A stretch of DNA of 64,000 nucleotides from Kribbella italica (GTDB lineage Bacteria; Actinomycetota; Actinomycetes; Propionibacteriales; Kribbellaceae), in contig NZ_JACHMY010000001.1 of assembly GCF_014205135.1 (NCBI RefSeq), positions 2,666,001 through 2,730,000 on the forward strand. The letters are read 5' to 3'. This document shows, piece after piece, positions 26,461-36,337 of this stretch. The translations under genes were made by a program, and so were the position numbers. The notes below the pieces were generated by a model that searched no databases, was not told where the DNA came from, and saw only the letters and a program-made list of their open reading frames with translations. Within the stretch, counting starts at the first letter, position 1. Each line of letters begins with the position of its first letter.

Positions 26461-29400
26461 CTACCCGTGAGTCCGGAGGCGGACAGCCCGGAACCCGCCA
26501 CCAGGCCGCTGCATCCGGCTGAACGGCGAGGGGAGCACCGAGAAACGGTTGACGAGGGTGTTCGCCACCTGGATCTCGAGGGTGTTGGTGCCCACGGCAA
26601 CAGTCTCGGTCAGTTCGACCTCCTGGCGGTCCGTCAGGAGCGTGCCCACTTCCCTGCCGTTCAGCGTGATGCGGGCGGACGACTCCACACCGGGCAGCGA
26701 GAGCAGCACCCGCTCACCCGTGGACTGCCAGGCGAAGTCCGAGCGGTACCGGACCACGCCGGAGAAGTCACCGAGACCGTGCGCCACGAAGTCGGCCGTG
26801 GGCGCGGTCCCTTCCGTGAGCTGCCAATCGATCGGCTCGGTCAGTACGGCGGCGTCGCGGTACCCGTGCTTCGTGCTCTCGACCATCAGGAGCAGTACGT
26901 CGCGGGAGTCGAGCGAGGGCGCGTCGCGCAGGCTGAGGAACGATCGGCCGTCGGGGCGCCCCTCGATCCTCAGCGGTTCGTGCGACGACAGCAACGTTGC
27001 CGACCGCACCTGTCCGGTGGTCGCCAGCGACACGGACTGGAACCCCGGCGGAGTCGCCACCCGGAACCACACCTGCTCTTCGTGGTCGGCCGCGTCGAAG
27101 GTCAGGCAACTCTCCTCGCCGTACCACCACCGGAGACGGGCACGTGGACAGTCGTCGGCGAGCTTGGTGCCGATCGCCAGCGAAGCACGCGTGGGCTGGT
27201 CCTCGGCGACCGTCACCCGCAGCAGAACGGCATGTCGGCCGGTGCTCAGCTCGAGCGGCAGAGTCTCGGGGACGACGCTCAGATCCCTGAGCTTCCACGC
27301 CGGAGTCCGCGTTGCCGGAACTTCGTCGGCCTGCTCCAGCACGGGCTCGCCATCCACCCACAGCCGGTACCGCGACCGGGACCCCGCCGACACCGTCACG
27401 GCCGGGTCACTCACTTCGACGGTCGACCAGAAGTAGTACTGCGAGCCGGCTGGAGCGTCGCCGTCCAGGACCGTCGGGTCCAGAAACTCGTCGGGCACGA
27501 ACTTCAACCCGTGCGGACCGGTCATCCGATCGAGCAGCAACGGGTCGTCGGCGACACCGGTCTGGTAGGAGAACGCGTACGGCCGCCAGGCCAGGCCGGG
27601 CAGCACTACTTGTCCACGGCGCGGTCGCCCGTTCCGGATTGCGTCTTCGACCGTCGCCCCGTCCTCGGGCAGTACGGGGCCGAGGGCAAGGAATTTCTCC
27701 CCGTCGCGAACGAGCGTAGGCGTCCAGGGGCCGGCGGCCGACGAACTCGTCTCCACGTGCCACGTCTGCACACCCATCGGTTCCGCGCCGAACTCGAAGT
27801 CGCCGAAGCTGTTGTCCAGGATCGGGACAGTCTGGACCCGCCACGGGCCCTCGAGCTCTACAACGCGGCCCGGTACCTCCGGCGGCGTCCTGGACTGGAG
27901 GGATTGGCTCGTGCCGTCGACCACCAGCACGGTCGCCAGCCCCGGCTCGAGATCGAGGTGAACGCGCGTGCTGTGCTCCTTACCAGGAGCCGGACTCGAC
28001 GAGCACTGGAACCGACTCCCGGTCCAGGCGTCGAACGTCTCGATCCGGCCGCTCGCCCGGAGGTCGACCGAGGCGTGCACCGGCGCGTCGGCCACGTTGG
28101 CCACGAAGTACAGATCAGTCGTCCCGGAGCGGCGGTGCGTCGCCACCAGCCCGCTGCCGTGGGCGTCGAAGTCCGGCTCCCACATCCCGGCCAGCACCTG
28201 CGGAAGACTCCGCCGAGTCTCTGCCCCGAGCTTGAGCGCCGAATCCCAGACTGACGGCGGACAGGGACCGTTCTCGGTCACCGTCGGCGGATCGCCCAGA
28301 ACGACGACCACCCCGCCGGCCAGCGCGAATCGTCCCAGCTTCTCGGCGACGTCGTGCCGCACCGCGCGGACATCGGGAACGATCACAGCCCGGTACGTGC
28401 AGTCTCCGACGGTGAGCTGCTGGCCAGTGATCTCCGCTTCGAGGAGATGAAGGCGGTCCAGCAGGTCACAGTCGTGCCCGGCCTGCGCGAGAGTGCCGAG
28501 GAGCTTCACGGCGTACTCCGGGGACGTGACACCGTCGCCACTCAGGTCGAGGTCCTGCGTGGGGTCGAGGACCGCGATGTCGGCGACACCCCGTCCGTAC
28601 CGGAGCAGGGCACTGACCCGGGTGATGTACGCCCACAAGGTGTCGGAGTGTTCCCACCAGGGTTGACGGAAGTGGAAGTCCGGCGACGCCCACTCCCACC
28701 AGCCGCCCTCGGTGCTGTAGCTGAGGCCGTGCATCATCACGTGGTTGACCCCGTAGGCGAATCCGGCGTTGAGGCCGGCCAGAATCCGTTCCGGTGCGAT
28801 TCCCCAGCCGCTGCTGTGGAAGGCTTCGTTGGCCACGATCGGGCGGTTGTTCAGCCGGGCCAGCGAGGCGCTCACCTTGAAAGCCGCCACCGACCGTGGC
28901 CCGGTGAGATCCGGATCGTCGTTGCCCGGACCGTTGTACCAGCGCATGGTTTGCAGGTAGTCGCCGTACGCGTGCCGCCCGCCGCGCACATCACCGCGGG
29001 CGACCTGGTCCATGAACATCGAGGTGCCGTGCCGTTCGTGCCACTCGAAGATCGGCCGGAAGTAGTGGTCCTCGAGCAGGCCCACCACCGTGTCGCGGTA
29101 AGCGGCCCGGAAGCGCAGGGTCCGCTCGCCGAGGTCCAGCCAGAGCGCGGGAAGCCATTCCCGGTGGTCGAAGCCGTGCTCCTCGCGGAGGCGCTCGGCC
29201 ACCAGGTCGTTCCACAACGGCATCCGCAGCCCGAAGTCCAGTTCGTCCTGGAAGAACGTGGTGAACGTCGTACCGAACAACGTCCCGAGCTGATCGCGGA
29301 ACGGCTGGTAGAGCGTCTCGATCAGCAACGCGCCGGACCGAGGATGCAGCGGGTCGAACGACGACGGGTAGGACCCGATCACGCCGTCGCGCTTGAGGAC

Positions 29401-29937
29401 GAGCGAGACCTCCCACTCCCCCGCCGGCAACGCGTACGAACCTTCGGCCGAGACGGCGACCGGCTGAACCGAGCCGGCCTCGTCGGTCGCGGCCGCGGTC
29501 ACCAGCGACCGGTCCGAGACGGGGATCGTGAACGTTCCAGGCCCGGTACGGCGTTCGGTCACGTGGACCAGCGTGCCCGGGTGGTGCTCTCGGGTCAGCT
29601 CACCGATCGCCCGCAGGATCGGGCCGTTGATGCCGTAGTCCTGGATCCCGACCGTCAGGCCGAGCTCCGCGCTCTGCTCGGTGAACCAGCGGAACAGTTC
29701 CCACCACTGGCTGCTCAACGGCGCGGGGCTGCCGTGGTCCAGGTCGCCGTCGGGAAGGTGGCTGTAGCCGACGATCGTGCCGCCGATTCCCTTCGCCGCC
29801 AGCTCGGTCAGCTGAACCGCCAACCGCTCGCGATCGAGGTCGGCGCCGCTCCACCAGTACAAGGGTGTCGGGCGGCACGAGGGATCCGGCGTCCGGAACG
29901 CCGCCTCGACGTCAGCCATGGATTGCGGCACCGGCAT
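26461..29937 (-). CDS. Large glycoside hydrolase, GH106-like (alpha-L-rhamnosidase type)
   Basis: A 1158-residue protein without a signal peptide. The N-terminal part matches the GH106 barrel: RPTPLYWWSGADLDRERL, ELAAKGIGGTIVGYSHL, the FTTFFQDELDFG active-site-like region and ANEAFHSSGWGIAPERI. The C-terminal 500 residues are beta-rich modules ending in a galactose-binding-like fold (SLPGVESSARITLNGREVG). The ATG at 29937 has AGGAG 9 nt upstream; a GTG two codons earlier would be only 3 nt from that box. It is last in the minus-strand operon. GH106 enzymes remove alpha-L-rhamnose; family assignment is by motif memory and should be confirmed by profile search. Confidence 0.75.
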   Translation of the reverse strand: MPVPQSMADVEAAFRTPDPSCRPTPLYWWSGADLDRERLAVQLTELAAKGIGGTIVGYSHLPDGDLDHGSPAPLSSQWWELFRWFTEQSAELGLTVGIQDYGINGPILRAIGELTREHHPGTLVHVTERRTGPGTFTIPVSDRSLVTAAATDEAGSVQPVAVSAEGSYALPAGEWEVSLVLKRDGVIGSYPSSFDPLHPRSGALLIETLYQPFRDQLGTLFGTTFTTFFQDELDFGLRMPLWNDLVAERLREEHGFDHREWLPALWLDLGERTLRFRAAYRDTVVGLLEDHYFRPIFEWHERHGTSMFMDQVARGDVRGGRHAYGDYLQTMRWYNGPGNDDPDLTGPRSVAAFKVSASLARLNNRPIVANEAFHSSGWGIAPERILAGLNAGFAYGVNHVMMHGLSYSTEGGWWEWASPDFHFRQPWWEHSDTLWAYITRVSALLRYGRGVADIAVLDPTQDLDLSGDGVTSPEYAVKLLGTLAQAGHDCDLLDRLHLLEAEITGQQLTVGDCTYRAVIVPDVRAVRHDVAEKLGRFALAGGVVVVLGDPPTVTENGPCPPSVWDSALKLGAETRRSLPQVLAGMWEPDFDAHGSGLVATHRRSGTTDLYFVANVADAPVHASVDLRASGRIETFDAWTGSRFQCSSSPAPGKEHSTRVHLDLEPGLATVLVVDGTSQSLQSRTPPEVPGRVVELEGPWRVQTVPILDNSFGDFEFGAEPMGVQTWHVETSSSAAGPWTPTLVRDGEKFLALGPVLPEDGATVEDAIRNGRPRRGQVVLPGLAWRPYAFSYQTGVADDPLLLDRMTGPHGLKFVPDEFLDPTVLDGDAPAGSQYYFWSTVEVSDPAVTVSAGSRSRYRLWVDGEPVLEQADEVPATRTPAWKLRDLSVVPETLPLELSTGRHAVLLRVTVAEDQPTRASLAIGTKLADDCPRARLRWWYGEESCLTFDAADHEEQVWFRVATPPGFQSVSLATTGQVRSATLLSSHEPLRIEGRPDGRSFLSLRDAPSLDSRDVLLLMVESTKHGYRDAAVLTEPIDWQLTEGTAPTADFVAHGLGDFSGVVRYRSDFAWQSTGERVLLSLPGVESSARITLNGREVGTLLTDRQEVELTETVAVGTNTLEIQVANTLVNRFSVLPSPFSRMQRPGGGFRAVRLRTHG

Positions 29938-29970
29938 GAACACTCACTCCTGGGGTCGGGCGGACGGACA

Positions 29971-30939
29971 TCAGAACAGGCTCTGCTTGGCGACGCGCCG
30001 GGCCAGCCAGTTGGCGAGCAGGACGAGGATCAAGGCGATGACCGACTTGAACAGGCCGACCGCCGCGGCGTACGAGAACTGCGGGATCGAGGACTGCAGT
30101 CCGACCTGGTAGACGTAGGTGTCGATCACCTGGGAAACGCCCAGGTTGAGGTTGTTCTGCAGCAGCAGGACCTTCTCGAACCCGCTGCTCAGGATCGATC
30201 CCAGGTTCAGGATCAGCAGGGTGATCGTCACCGGAAGGACTCCGGGCAGGTCGATGTGCCACACCCGGCGCAGGATGCTCGCGCCGTCGACCTTGGCCGC
30301 CTCGTGCAGCTGCGGGTCGATACCGGCGAGCGCCGCCAGGTAGATGATCGCCGAGTAGCCGAGGGTCTGCCAGGCACCGGACCAGACGTAGACGTGCCGG
30401 AAGTAGTCGGAGTTGCCGAGGAAGTCGACCGGGCTGCCACCGAGGAAGACCAGCAACTGGTTGACCACACCCACGCTCGGATCGAGCATCATCACCATGA
30501 TGCCGACCACGATCACCGTCGAGATGAAGTGCGGCGCGTACGTGATCAGCTGGATGCCACGGCTGTACAGCTTGGACCGCACCGTGTTCAGCGCGAGCGC
30601 CAGCACGATCGGCAGCGGGAACAGGGCCAGCAGCTCGTAGACGTTGAGGATCAGGGTGTTCTTGATCAGCGGCCAGAACTGGTACGAGTTCACGAACGTC
30701 TCGAAGTACTTCCAGCCCACCCAGGGCGAGCCCCCGATGCCCTTGGCCACGGAGAAGTTCTTGAAGGCGATCTGCAGACCGTAGAGCGGCCAGTAGAGGA
30801 AGACGATGACGTAGACGACCGGTGGCAGCAGCATGACGTAGAGCTGCCAGCAGCCGAGCACTCGCCGGAGGAAGGAGTGCTTCCGCGCCGTCGTGGAGGT
30901 CACGGAAGTCGTTGAGGTCGGTGCGGCGGTAGCAGTCAT
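29971..30939 (-). CDS. Carbohydrate ABC permease, LplB type (second system)
   Basis: A 322-residue permease paralogous to the one at 16445-17416. The Thr/Ser-rich N-terminus is followed by WQLYVMLLPPVVYVIVFLYWP, FISTVIVVGIMVMMLDPSVG, GNSDYFRHVYVWSGAWQT and the EAA loop (HEAAKVDGASILRRVWHIDLP). Its ATG at 30939 overlaps the stop of the YtcP-type permease by 4 nt. It supplies one half of the channel for the GH78/GH106-linked importer. Confidence 0.93.
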   Translation of the reverse strand: MTATAAPTSTTSVTSTTARKHSFLRRVLGCWQLYVMLLPPVVYVIVFLYWPLYGLQIAFKNFSVAKGIGGSPWVGWKYFETFVNSYQFWPLIKNTLILNVYELLALFPLPIVLALALNTVRSKLYSRGIQLITYAPHFISTVIVVGIMVMMLDPSVGVVNQLLVFLGGSPVDFLGNSDYFRHVYVWSGAWQTLGYSAIIYLAALAGIDPQLHEAAKVDGASILRRVWHIDLPGVLPVTITLLILNLGSILSSGFEKVLLLQNNLNLGVSQVIDTYVYQVGLQSSIPQFSYAAAVGLFKSVIALILVLLANWLARRVAKQSLF

Positions 30940-31859
30940 TTGAGCGATCCGATCAGCGCGCCCTTGACGAAGTACTTCTGGACGAACGGGTAGACGAGCA
31001 GTGGGGGCAGCATGCCCACGACGATCAGTGCGTACTTGAGCTTGTTGAACAGTTCCTGGCGTTCCACGAGTTGGGCGGCGGTCTGACTGCCCAGCTGACT
31101 GGGTTCCACGGTGTTCTGGATCAAGATGTCGCGCAGTACGAGCTGGAGCGGGAACAGGTGCTGGTCGGTGAGGTAGATCAGCGCCGAGAACCACCCGTTC
31201 CACTGGGCGATCCCGTAGAAGAGCAGGTTGACCGCGATGATCGGTTTCGACAGCGGCAGCGCGACCCGCAGGAAGAACGCGAAGTCGTTGGCGCCGTCGA
31301 CCCGGGACGCTTCGAGCAGCTCGTGCGGAATGTTCAGCTGGTAGAAGGTCCGGGTGATGATCACGTTGAACACGCTCATGGCGCCGGGCAGGATGATCGC
31401 CCACCGGGTGTTCAGCATCCCCAGTTGCTGGACGACGACGTACGTCGGGATGATGCCGGCCGAGAACACCGCCGGGACCAGCAGGAAGACCGTCAGCGTC
31501 CGGCGTCCTTGGAGATCCGGCCTGGACAGCGGATAGCCGGCCAGCACGGTCAGAGCGGTGCCGAGGACAGCGCCGGACACCGAGTAGAGCAGCGAGTTCA
31601 GGAAGCCCTGGACCACGGCCGGGGACTGCCACAAGGTGCGGTAGGCATCGACGTTGGCATCGACCGGGAACAACTTGACCGCACCGGAGGTGATCGCCTC
31701 GGCGCTGGAGAACGACGCCGAGACGACGTAGATCAGCGGGTACAGCACCGCGATCCCGAAGAACGCCAGGACCAGGTAGTTGACCGTCAGCACGCTCCGG
31801 TCGCCCGCGGGCTGCTTCATCCGTCGCGGGCGACGGGCCACCGCCACGCCGTCAGCCAT
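30936..31859 (-). CDS. Carbohydrate ABC permease, YtcP type (second system)
   Basis: A 307-residue permease with SSAEAITSGAVKLFPVDANV, FSAGIIPTYVVVQQLGMLNT, the coupling loop PHELLEASRVDGANDFAFFL and the YtcP-type C-terminus LLVYPFVQKYFVKGALIGSLK. ATG 31859 lies inside the 3' end of the binding-protein gene (8-nt overlap). No ATPase gene is in the operon. As for other members of this uptake class, a shared MsiK-like ATPase elsewhere in the genome is the likely energy source. Confidence 0.93.
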   Translation of the reverse strand: MADGVAVARRPRRMKQPAGDRSVLTVNYLVLAFFGIAVLYPLIYVVSASFSSAEAITSGAVKLFPVDANVDAYRTLWQSPAVVQGFLNSLLYSVSGAVLGTALTVLAGYPLSRPDLQGRRTLTVFLLVPAVFSAGIIPTYVVVQQLGMLNTRWAIILPGAMSVFNVIITRTFYQLNIPHELLEASRVDGANDFAFFLRVALPLSKPIIAVNLLFYGIAQWNGWFSALIYLTDQHLFPLQLVLRDILIQNTVEPSQLGSQTAAQLVERQELFNKLKYALIVVGMLPPLLVYPFVQKYFVKGALIGSLK

Positions 31860-33597
31860 TGGTCCGGTACTTGTCGTAGGCCCGCTGGTGGGACTCCAGG
31901 TATCCCGGCAGCCCCATCTTGTCCAGCGCTTCGACGTACTTGTCCCAGGTCCGGTCGTCGTCGACGTCCAGCTTGCCGACGGTGAAGTCGGCCAGCGCGC
32001 TCTTGACGTGCTGGACGATGGTCGTCTTGGTGTTGGCGTTCGTCGCCGCGTCGCTCTCGGCGAAGACCAGCGGCGGGAGTTGCTGGTCCATCGGCTGCCG
32101 GCTGGGTTCGTAGGCCTGTTTGGTCACCTGGTAGAGCGCGGCCTCGTAGTTCGTCGTGGCGGGATTGGACTCCTCGGCCATCCGCCAGTCGTCGGTCGCG
32201 TACTTCATGTTGGGCGCGCCCCACGACGTTCCCCAGGCCAGGCCCACCGGGGGCGGCGCCTTGGTGATCTTGTACGTGGCCTGCTGCCCGAGGAGCCCTT
32301 TCGCCCCGGGCTTCGCGAAGTCCCAGGTCTTCCCGCGCGGACCGGCGTATCCGTTCATCCACGTCTCCAGCTCGACTTGGTGGTCGGCCCACCGCACCAG
32401 CGCGCCCGGGTCGGCGCACTGGTCGGTGATGATCAGGCCCGGTTGGTAGAACTGGTAGTAGTCCCAGGCGGCGTAGCCGACCCCGTTCGGGCCCTTCAGC
32501 GGCGGCAGCGCGACGTAGTCCCTCCACCGCTCCTGCGCGATGTCGAGGAACACGCCCCAGTGGAACGCCCGAGCGACGCCGACGCGCTGGTACCCGGGGT
32601 TGTTGCCCAGCCGGAGCCGCGTCTCGTTCGTCATGCTGAAGACCTCGGACGTCAGCGTTCCGTCGTCGAACAGCGAGCGCAGGAAGCGCAACCCTTCGCG
32701 CCACTCGTCCTTGCCGGCGACGAAGTCGACCTTGCCCTGGTCGAGCCGCAACCACGGCTCGCCCGGGTTGTAGAGGAAGGAGTTCATGAAGTAGACGTCG
32801 AGGGGTGAGTCCACCCCGGCCAGCAGCGGCACCACGTTCCCGTGCCCGTTCGCGTCCTGGTCCTTGAAGGCCTTCAGCAGCGCCCGGAACTCGTCGGTGG
32901 TCCGCGGAAGTTCGGCTCCCACGGCCTTCACCAGCGACTGGCTGACGTAGGTCCGGCCGGCGCCGATCCGGCAGTGGTAACAGTCGCTCATCCTCGGGAA
33001 CGCGTAGGTCTTGCCGTCGCTGGCCAGGCCGAGCCGGCGCAGCTCGGGGAACTTGGCGATCGCCTCCTTGATCTCGACCGCGTAGGTGTCGATGTAGTCG
33101 TCCTGGGCAACGAAGATGCCCTGACCGCCGTACAGCGAGATCTGGTCGGGCGTGAAGGGGATGCCCAGGAAGGCGTCGGGCAGGTCGCCGGCGGCGATCA
33201 TCGCGTTGACCTTGGTCATGTCACCGTCGGCGACCACCACGGTGTCGTACCGGACCTTCACCCCGGTCCTGGCCTCGAGCCACTGGCTGAAACTGTTCTT
33301 GTTCCAGTCGCCCGTCGTCTGGGTGTCCTGCGGTACGACGATCCGGAACGTCGTACCGGGGTCGCCGAACGGCTTCTTGACCCTGGCCCGAGGACCGACG
33401 TACCCGGTCTTGTACTGGACCCCGGGCACCAGCGCGTCCGGCGTCGCCTTCGGCACGCCCTCGACTCCCTTGGGCACAACGGCCTTCGTCGAGCCGCCGT
33501 CGCAGGCGCTCACCAGGGCGCCCGTCACGACCGCCGTCGCGGTGGAGGTCAGGAAGCGGCGCCGGCTCAACGCCGTACGCCGGGAAACGTCGGTCAT
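31852..33597 (-). CDS. Tat-exported sugar-binding lipoprotein (second system)
   Basis: A 581-residue LipO/YtcQ-class binding protein. Unlike its paralogue at 18441, it has a twin-arginine signal (SRRRFLTS, residues 11-18) with a lipobox VSAC (Cys32), so it should be folded in the cytoplasm and exported by Tat before lipidation. The mature part has YAFPRMSDCYHC, MNSFLYNPGEPWL and GLPGYLESHQRAYDKYRTNG, aligning with the other binding protein. The start ATG 33597 overlaps the GH78 stop by 4 nt. Its ligand is probably a rhamnose-containing oligosaccharide, inferred from flanking GH78 and GH106 genes. Confidence 0.9.
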   Translation of the reverse strand: MTDVSRRTALSRRRFLTSTATAVVTGALVSACDGGSTKAVVPKGVEGVPKATPDALVPGVQYKTGYVGPRARVKKPFGDPGTTFRIVVPQDTQTTGDWNKNSFSQWLEARTGVKVRYDTVVVADGDMTKVNAMIAAGDLPDAFLGIPFTPDQISLYGGQGIFVAQDDYIDTYAVEIKEAIAKFPELRRLGLASDGKTYAFPRMSDCYHCRIGAGRTYVSQSLVKAVGAELPRTTDEFRALLKAFKDQDANGHGNVVPLLAGVDSPLDVYFMNSFLYNPGEPWLRLDQGKVDFVAGKDEWREGLRFLRSLFDDGTLTSEVFSMTNETRLRLGNNPGYQRVGVARAFHWGVFLDIAQERWRDYVALPPLKGPNGVGYAAWDYYQFYQPGLIITDQCADPGALVRWADHQVELETWMNGYAGPRGKTWDFAKPGAKGLLGQQATYKITKAPPPVGLAWGTSWGAPNMKYATDDWRMAEESNPATTNYEAALYQVTKQAYEPSRQPMDQQLPPLVFAESDAATNANTKTTIVQHVKSALADFTVGKLDVDDDRTWDKYVEALDKMGLPGYLESHQRAYDKYRTNG

Positions 33598-36179
33598 CGC
33601 GCACTCCTCGAGGGTGCGGCACGGAACGACCAGTGCCCCGACCCGATCTGGTGGAAGCCGTCCTTGGTGACGGTCGATTCCGGTGCCGCCTCCACCGACC
33701 AGCTCGGGTCGGGCAGCGGCACCTGGACCAGCGCTGTCGATCCGACCGGCACGTCGACCTCGAGCCGCAGGCTCGAGTCGTCGCGAGTCCAAGCACTCGC
33801 GAGCGGTCCGTACGGCGTACCGATCGACGCCGATGCCTCGGTGAGATCGCCGACGACCGCCGGTCTGATCACCGCGTGCCGGTAGCCGACGGAATCCGCT
33901 GCCTGGTCGATTCCGGCCAGCCGTCGGACGAACCAGTCGTCGATGGCGCCGAGCATGAAGTGGTTCTGCGAGGCCCCCGTCGTCGGCCCGTCCCAGGCCT
34001 CGGTCAGCGCGGTCGCTCCGTGCACGAACTGGTAGCCGTAGCTCGGCCAGTCCGTTCGCGCCGCGACGCGGTAGATCAGTTCGTCGTGGCCCCCCGACGA
34101 CAGAGCCCGCAGTACTGCGGGAAGGCTGACCTCCCCCACCATCAGGTGGTCGCCGGCCGCGCTGATGGTCTCCGCCAGCCGTGCGGTGACTGCCGTCCGC
34201 AGCTCGTCCGGGACCGCGTCCAGATCAAGGGCCAAGGCGTTGATCGCCTGGCCCCGACCGTAGCCGTCGGCACCGTCGAAGAACCGCTCGTGGAACGCGG
34301 CCCGGATCCGGAGCAGCAACTTGCGGTGGTCGTCGGCGTCGCCGGACTCGCCGAGCACGTCGGCAATCCCGGCCATCGCGGCCGCGACCTGCCCGTATCC
34401 CCAGGTCGCCACGGCCGCCCGCGGGGGCTTCTCTTCCAGCGAGTACCAGTCGCCGAGTCCGTGATCGAGCAGATCGCCGTCGGCTTTGCCCTGCAGGTAG
34501 GCGAGATAGCGCTGCATCGCAGGGTAGTAGGTGCGCAGCGTCGCGACGTCGCCGTACGTCCGGTACAACTGCCACGGCGCGAGCACGATCGCGCCGCCCC
34601 AGTTCGGGTCGTCACGGAATCCGCCGTCGAAGACGACGAACTCCGGTGAGATGTCCGGCACCATCCCGCTGTCCAGCTGGGCCTCGGCCATCCGGCGGAC
34701 CAGGTCGCGGTAGTACGCCTGGACGTCGTACCCGTTGCTCACGACGCCGAACAGCAGGTGCGTCTCCTCCAGCCAGCCGAGCTTCTCCCGGTGCGGGCAG
34801 TCGGTCAGGACGCTGAACATGTTGCCCTGAACGGCGCGGTCGATGATCCGGTGCGTCGCGTCGAGTACCTCGTTCGAGCAGGAGAAGCGGCCCGTGCTCT
34901 CGTTGCCGGCCCGCAGGACCAGCCCCGAACAGACCTCCGGACCACTGCCCGCGGGGAGCCCGTGCAACTCCAGGAAACGGAAGCCGTGGTACATGAACTC
35001 CGGGTGCCAGCTCTGCTGCCCGGCTGTCGTGGTGTAGACGCTCTCGACCGGCGTGCCGATCTCCTGCTGCGCGACCCGGCCGTCGCCGTCCAGGACCTCA
35101 CCAGGCACGATCCTGATCTCGTGACCGGCGTCCGCGGTCAGGTCGAGCAGCGGCCAGCCGGCGATGTTCACGCCGAGGTCGACCACACAGATGCCCGGCG
35201 CAGGGTTGGTCATCGCCACCGGCGTGATCGTCTCGACGACCTGGATCGGCGGGGCGGCCCGGGCCGCGAGCTCGACCTCCCACGGCACAACGGCCGCGGC
35301 CGCCCAGTCCGAGCGGTTCCCACGCGGCCGGTCCCAGTCCGCGACGACCAGGCGGGCGTCGTAGTCCTCACCGCCGTACCAGTGGGAGCGCCGGGTCGGA
35401 CCCAGCGCTGTTCGCCACGTCCCGTCGGAGACGAACCGTTGGATCGACCCGTCCTCGCCGAGGATTTCCAGCTGGGCCAGGGCGCGCGGGCGCGCGATGG
35501 TGGCCGCGAACTTGGTGTAGCGGTCGGGCGGCGCAGTGACGTGAGCGATGCCGGTGCCCAGTCTCAGGCCGAGCACGTTCGGTCCGTCCTGCAGCAGCGC
35601 CGTCACGTCGTAGGTGGAGTAGTCGATCGTCCGCGCGAAGTCGCTGTACGGCGGTTCGAGGACTGCCGCGGTGACCTTGGCGCCGTTGAGACTGGGCACG
35701 CAGATCCCCAGGCCCGCGACGTAGAGGCGGGCGGCGGCGACCGGGCCGCCGGACCGGAACTCACCGGCGAGCAGGGGCAGCGCGTCGGCATCGGTGTCGC
35801 CGGCCCAGTCCGGATGAGTGATCCAGGACGCCGACCACTCCCCCGGATCGAGCAGCCCCGTCTCGAAGGTGGCGGGCTCCGACCACAGCGACGTCTCACC
35901 GGCGGCGCCCTGCACCCGGACCCGCCACCACGCCCGGGTCCGGCTCGGCAGCGGCGCGCCGCCGTACCGGAGGTTCGGTTCCTGACCTGGCTGCGGGCCG
36001 GAGGCCCAGAGGAGGTCGGTGAAGTCTGCATCACGGGCGACCTCGACCTCGCGGGAGGCCTGTCGCTCCCCCGTCCCGGACGAGCGGACGACCCAACTGA
36101 GGAGCGGATCACGAGAGCCGGTCCCCAGAGGGTTCACCAGTCCCTCGCAGCGCGGCCTTTCGATCCACAGCGTCGCCAT
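33594..36179 (-). CDS. Alpha-L-rhamnosidase, glycoside hydrolase family 78
   Basis: An 861-residue cytoplasmic GH78 enzyme: N-terminal beta-sandwich (RPRCEGLVNPLGTGSRDPLLSW), a concanavalin-like/N-domain with YDVTALLQDGPNVLGLRLG, then the (alpha/alpha)6 catalytic barrel with SVLTDCPHREKLGWLEETHL (general acid Glu region), GMVPDISPEFVVF and NWGGAIVLAPWQLY, and a C-terminal beta-domain. It removes alpha-L-rhamnose from oligosaccharides or glycosides. ATG 36179 is preceded by AGAGGGG; the open frame continues upstream without homology. It is the first gene of the five-gene minus-strand operon and is divergent from the GH101-like gene. Confidence 0.9.
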   Translation of the reverse strand: MATLWIERPRCEGLVNPLGTGSRDPLLSWVVRSSGTGERQASREVEVARDADFTDLLWASGPQPGQEPNLRYGGAPLPSRTRAWWRVRVQGAAGETSLWSEPATFETGLLDPGEWSASWITHPDWAGDTDADALPLLAGEFRSGGPVAAARLYVAGLGICVPSLNGAKVTAAVLEPPYSDFARTIDYSTYDVTALLQDGPNVLGLRLGTGIAHVTAPPDRYTKFAATIARPRALAQLEILGEDGSIQRFVSDGTWRTALGPTRRSHWYGGEDYDARLVVADWDRPRGNRSDWAAAAVVPWEVELAARAAPPIQVVETITPVAMTNPAPGICVVDLGVNIAGWPLLDLTADAGHEIRIVPGEVLDGDGRVAQQEIGTPVESVYTTTAGQQSWHPEFMYHGFRFLELHGLPAGSGPEVCSGLVLRAGNESTGRFSCSNEVLDATHRIIDRAVQGNMFSVLTDCPHREKLGWLEETHLLFGVVSNGYDVQAYYRDLVRRMAEAQLDSGMVPDISPEFVVFDGGFRDDPNWGGAIVLAPWQLYRTYGDVATLRTYYPAMQRYLAYLQGKADGDLLDHGLGDWYSLEEKPPRAAVATWGYGQVAAAMAGIADVLGESGDADDHRKLLLRIRAAFHERFFDGADGYGRGQAINALALDLDAVPDELRTAVTARLAETISAAGDHLMVGEVSLPAVLRALSSGGHDELIYRVAARTDWPSYGYQFVHGATALTEAWDGPTTGASQNHFMLGAIDDWFVRRLAGIDQAADSVGYRHAVIRPAVVGDLTEASASIGTPYGPLASAWTRDDSSLRLEVDVPVGSTALVQVPLPDPSWSVEAAPESTVTKDGFHQIGSGHWSFRAAPSRSAR

Positions 36180-36337
36180 ACGAGCCCCTCTTTCTACATC
36201 GGTGTATAGCCAATAGATCAGATGTCTTCGGCGAGGTCCAGCAAGTGTCCGGATCGGGCCAGGCTCCGCTCTGGACATCGCCCGGACATCAAGGCGACAG
36301 TCATCCAATGTATTTGGCGACCTCAAGGAGACCGTCG

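Noticed and set aside
26467..30915. Long plus-strand frames opposite GH106 and the permease
   Set aside because: Shadows of the minus-strand genes; no family motif, composition typical of reversed high-GC codons.
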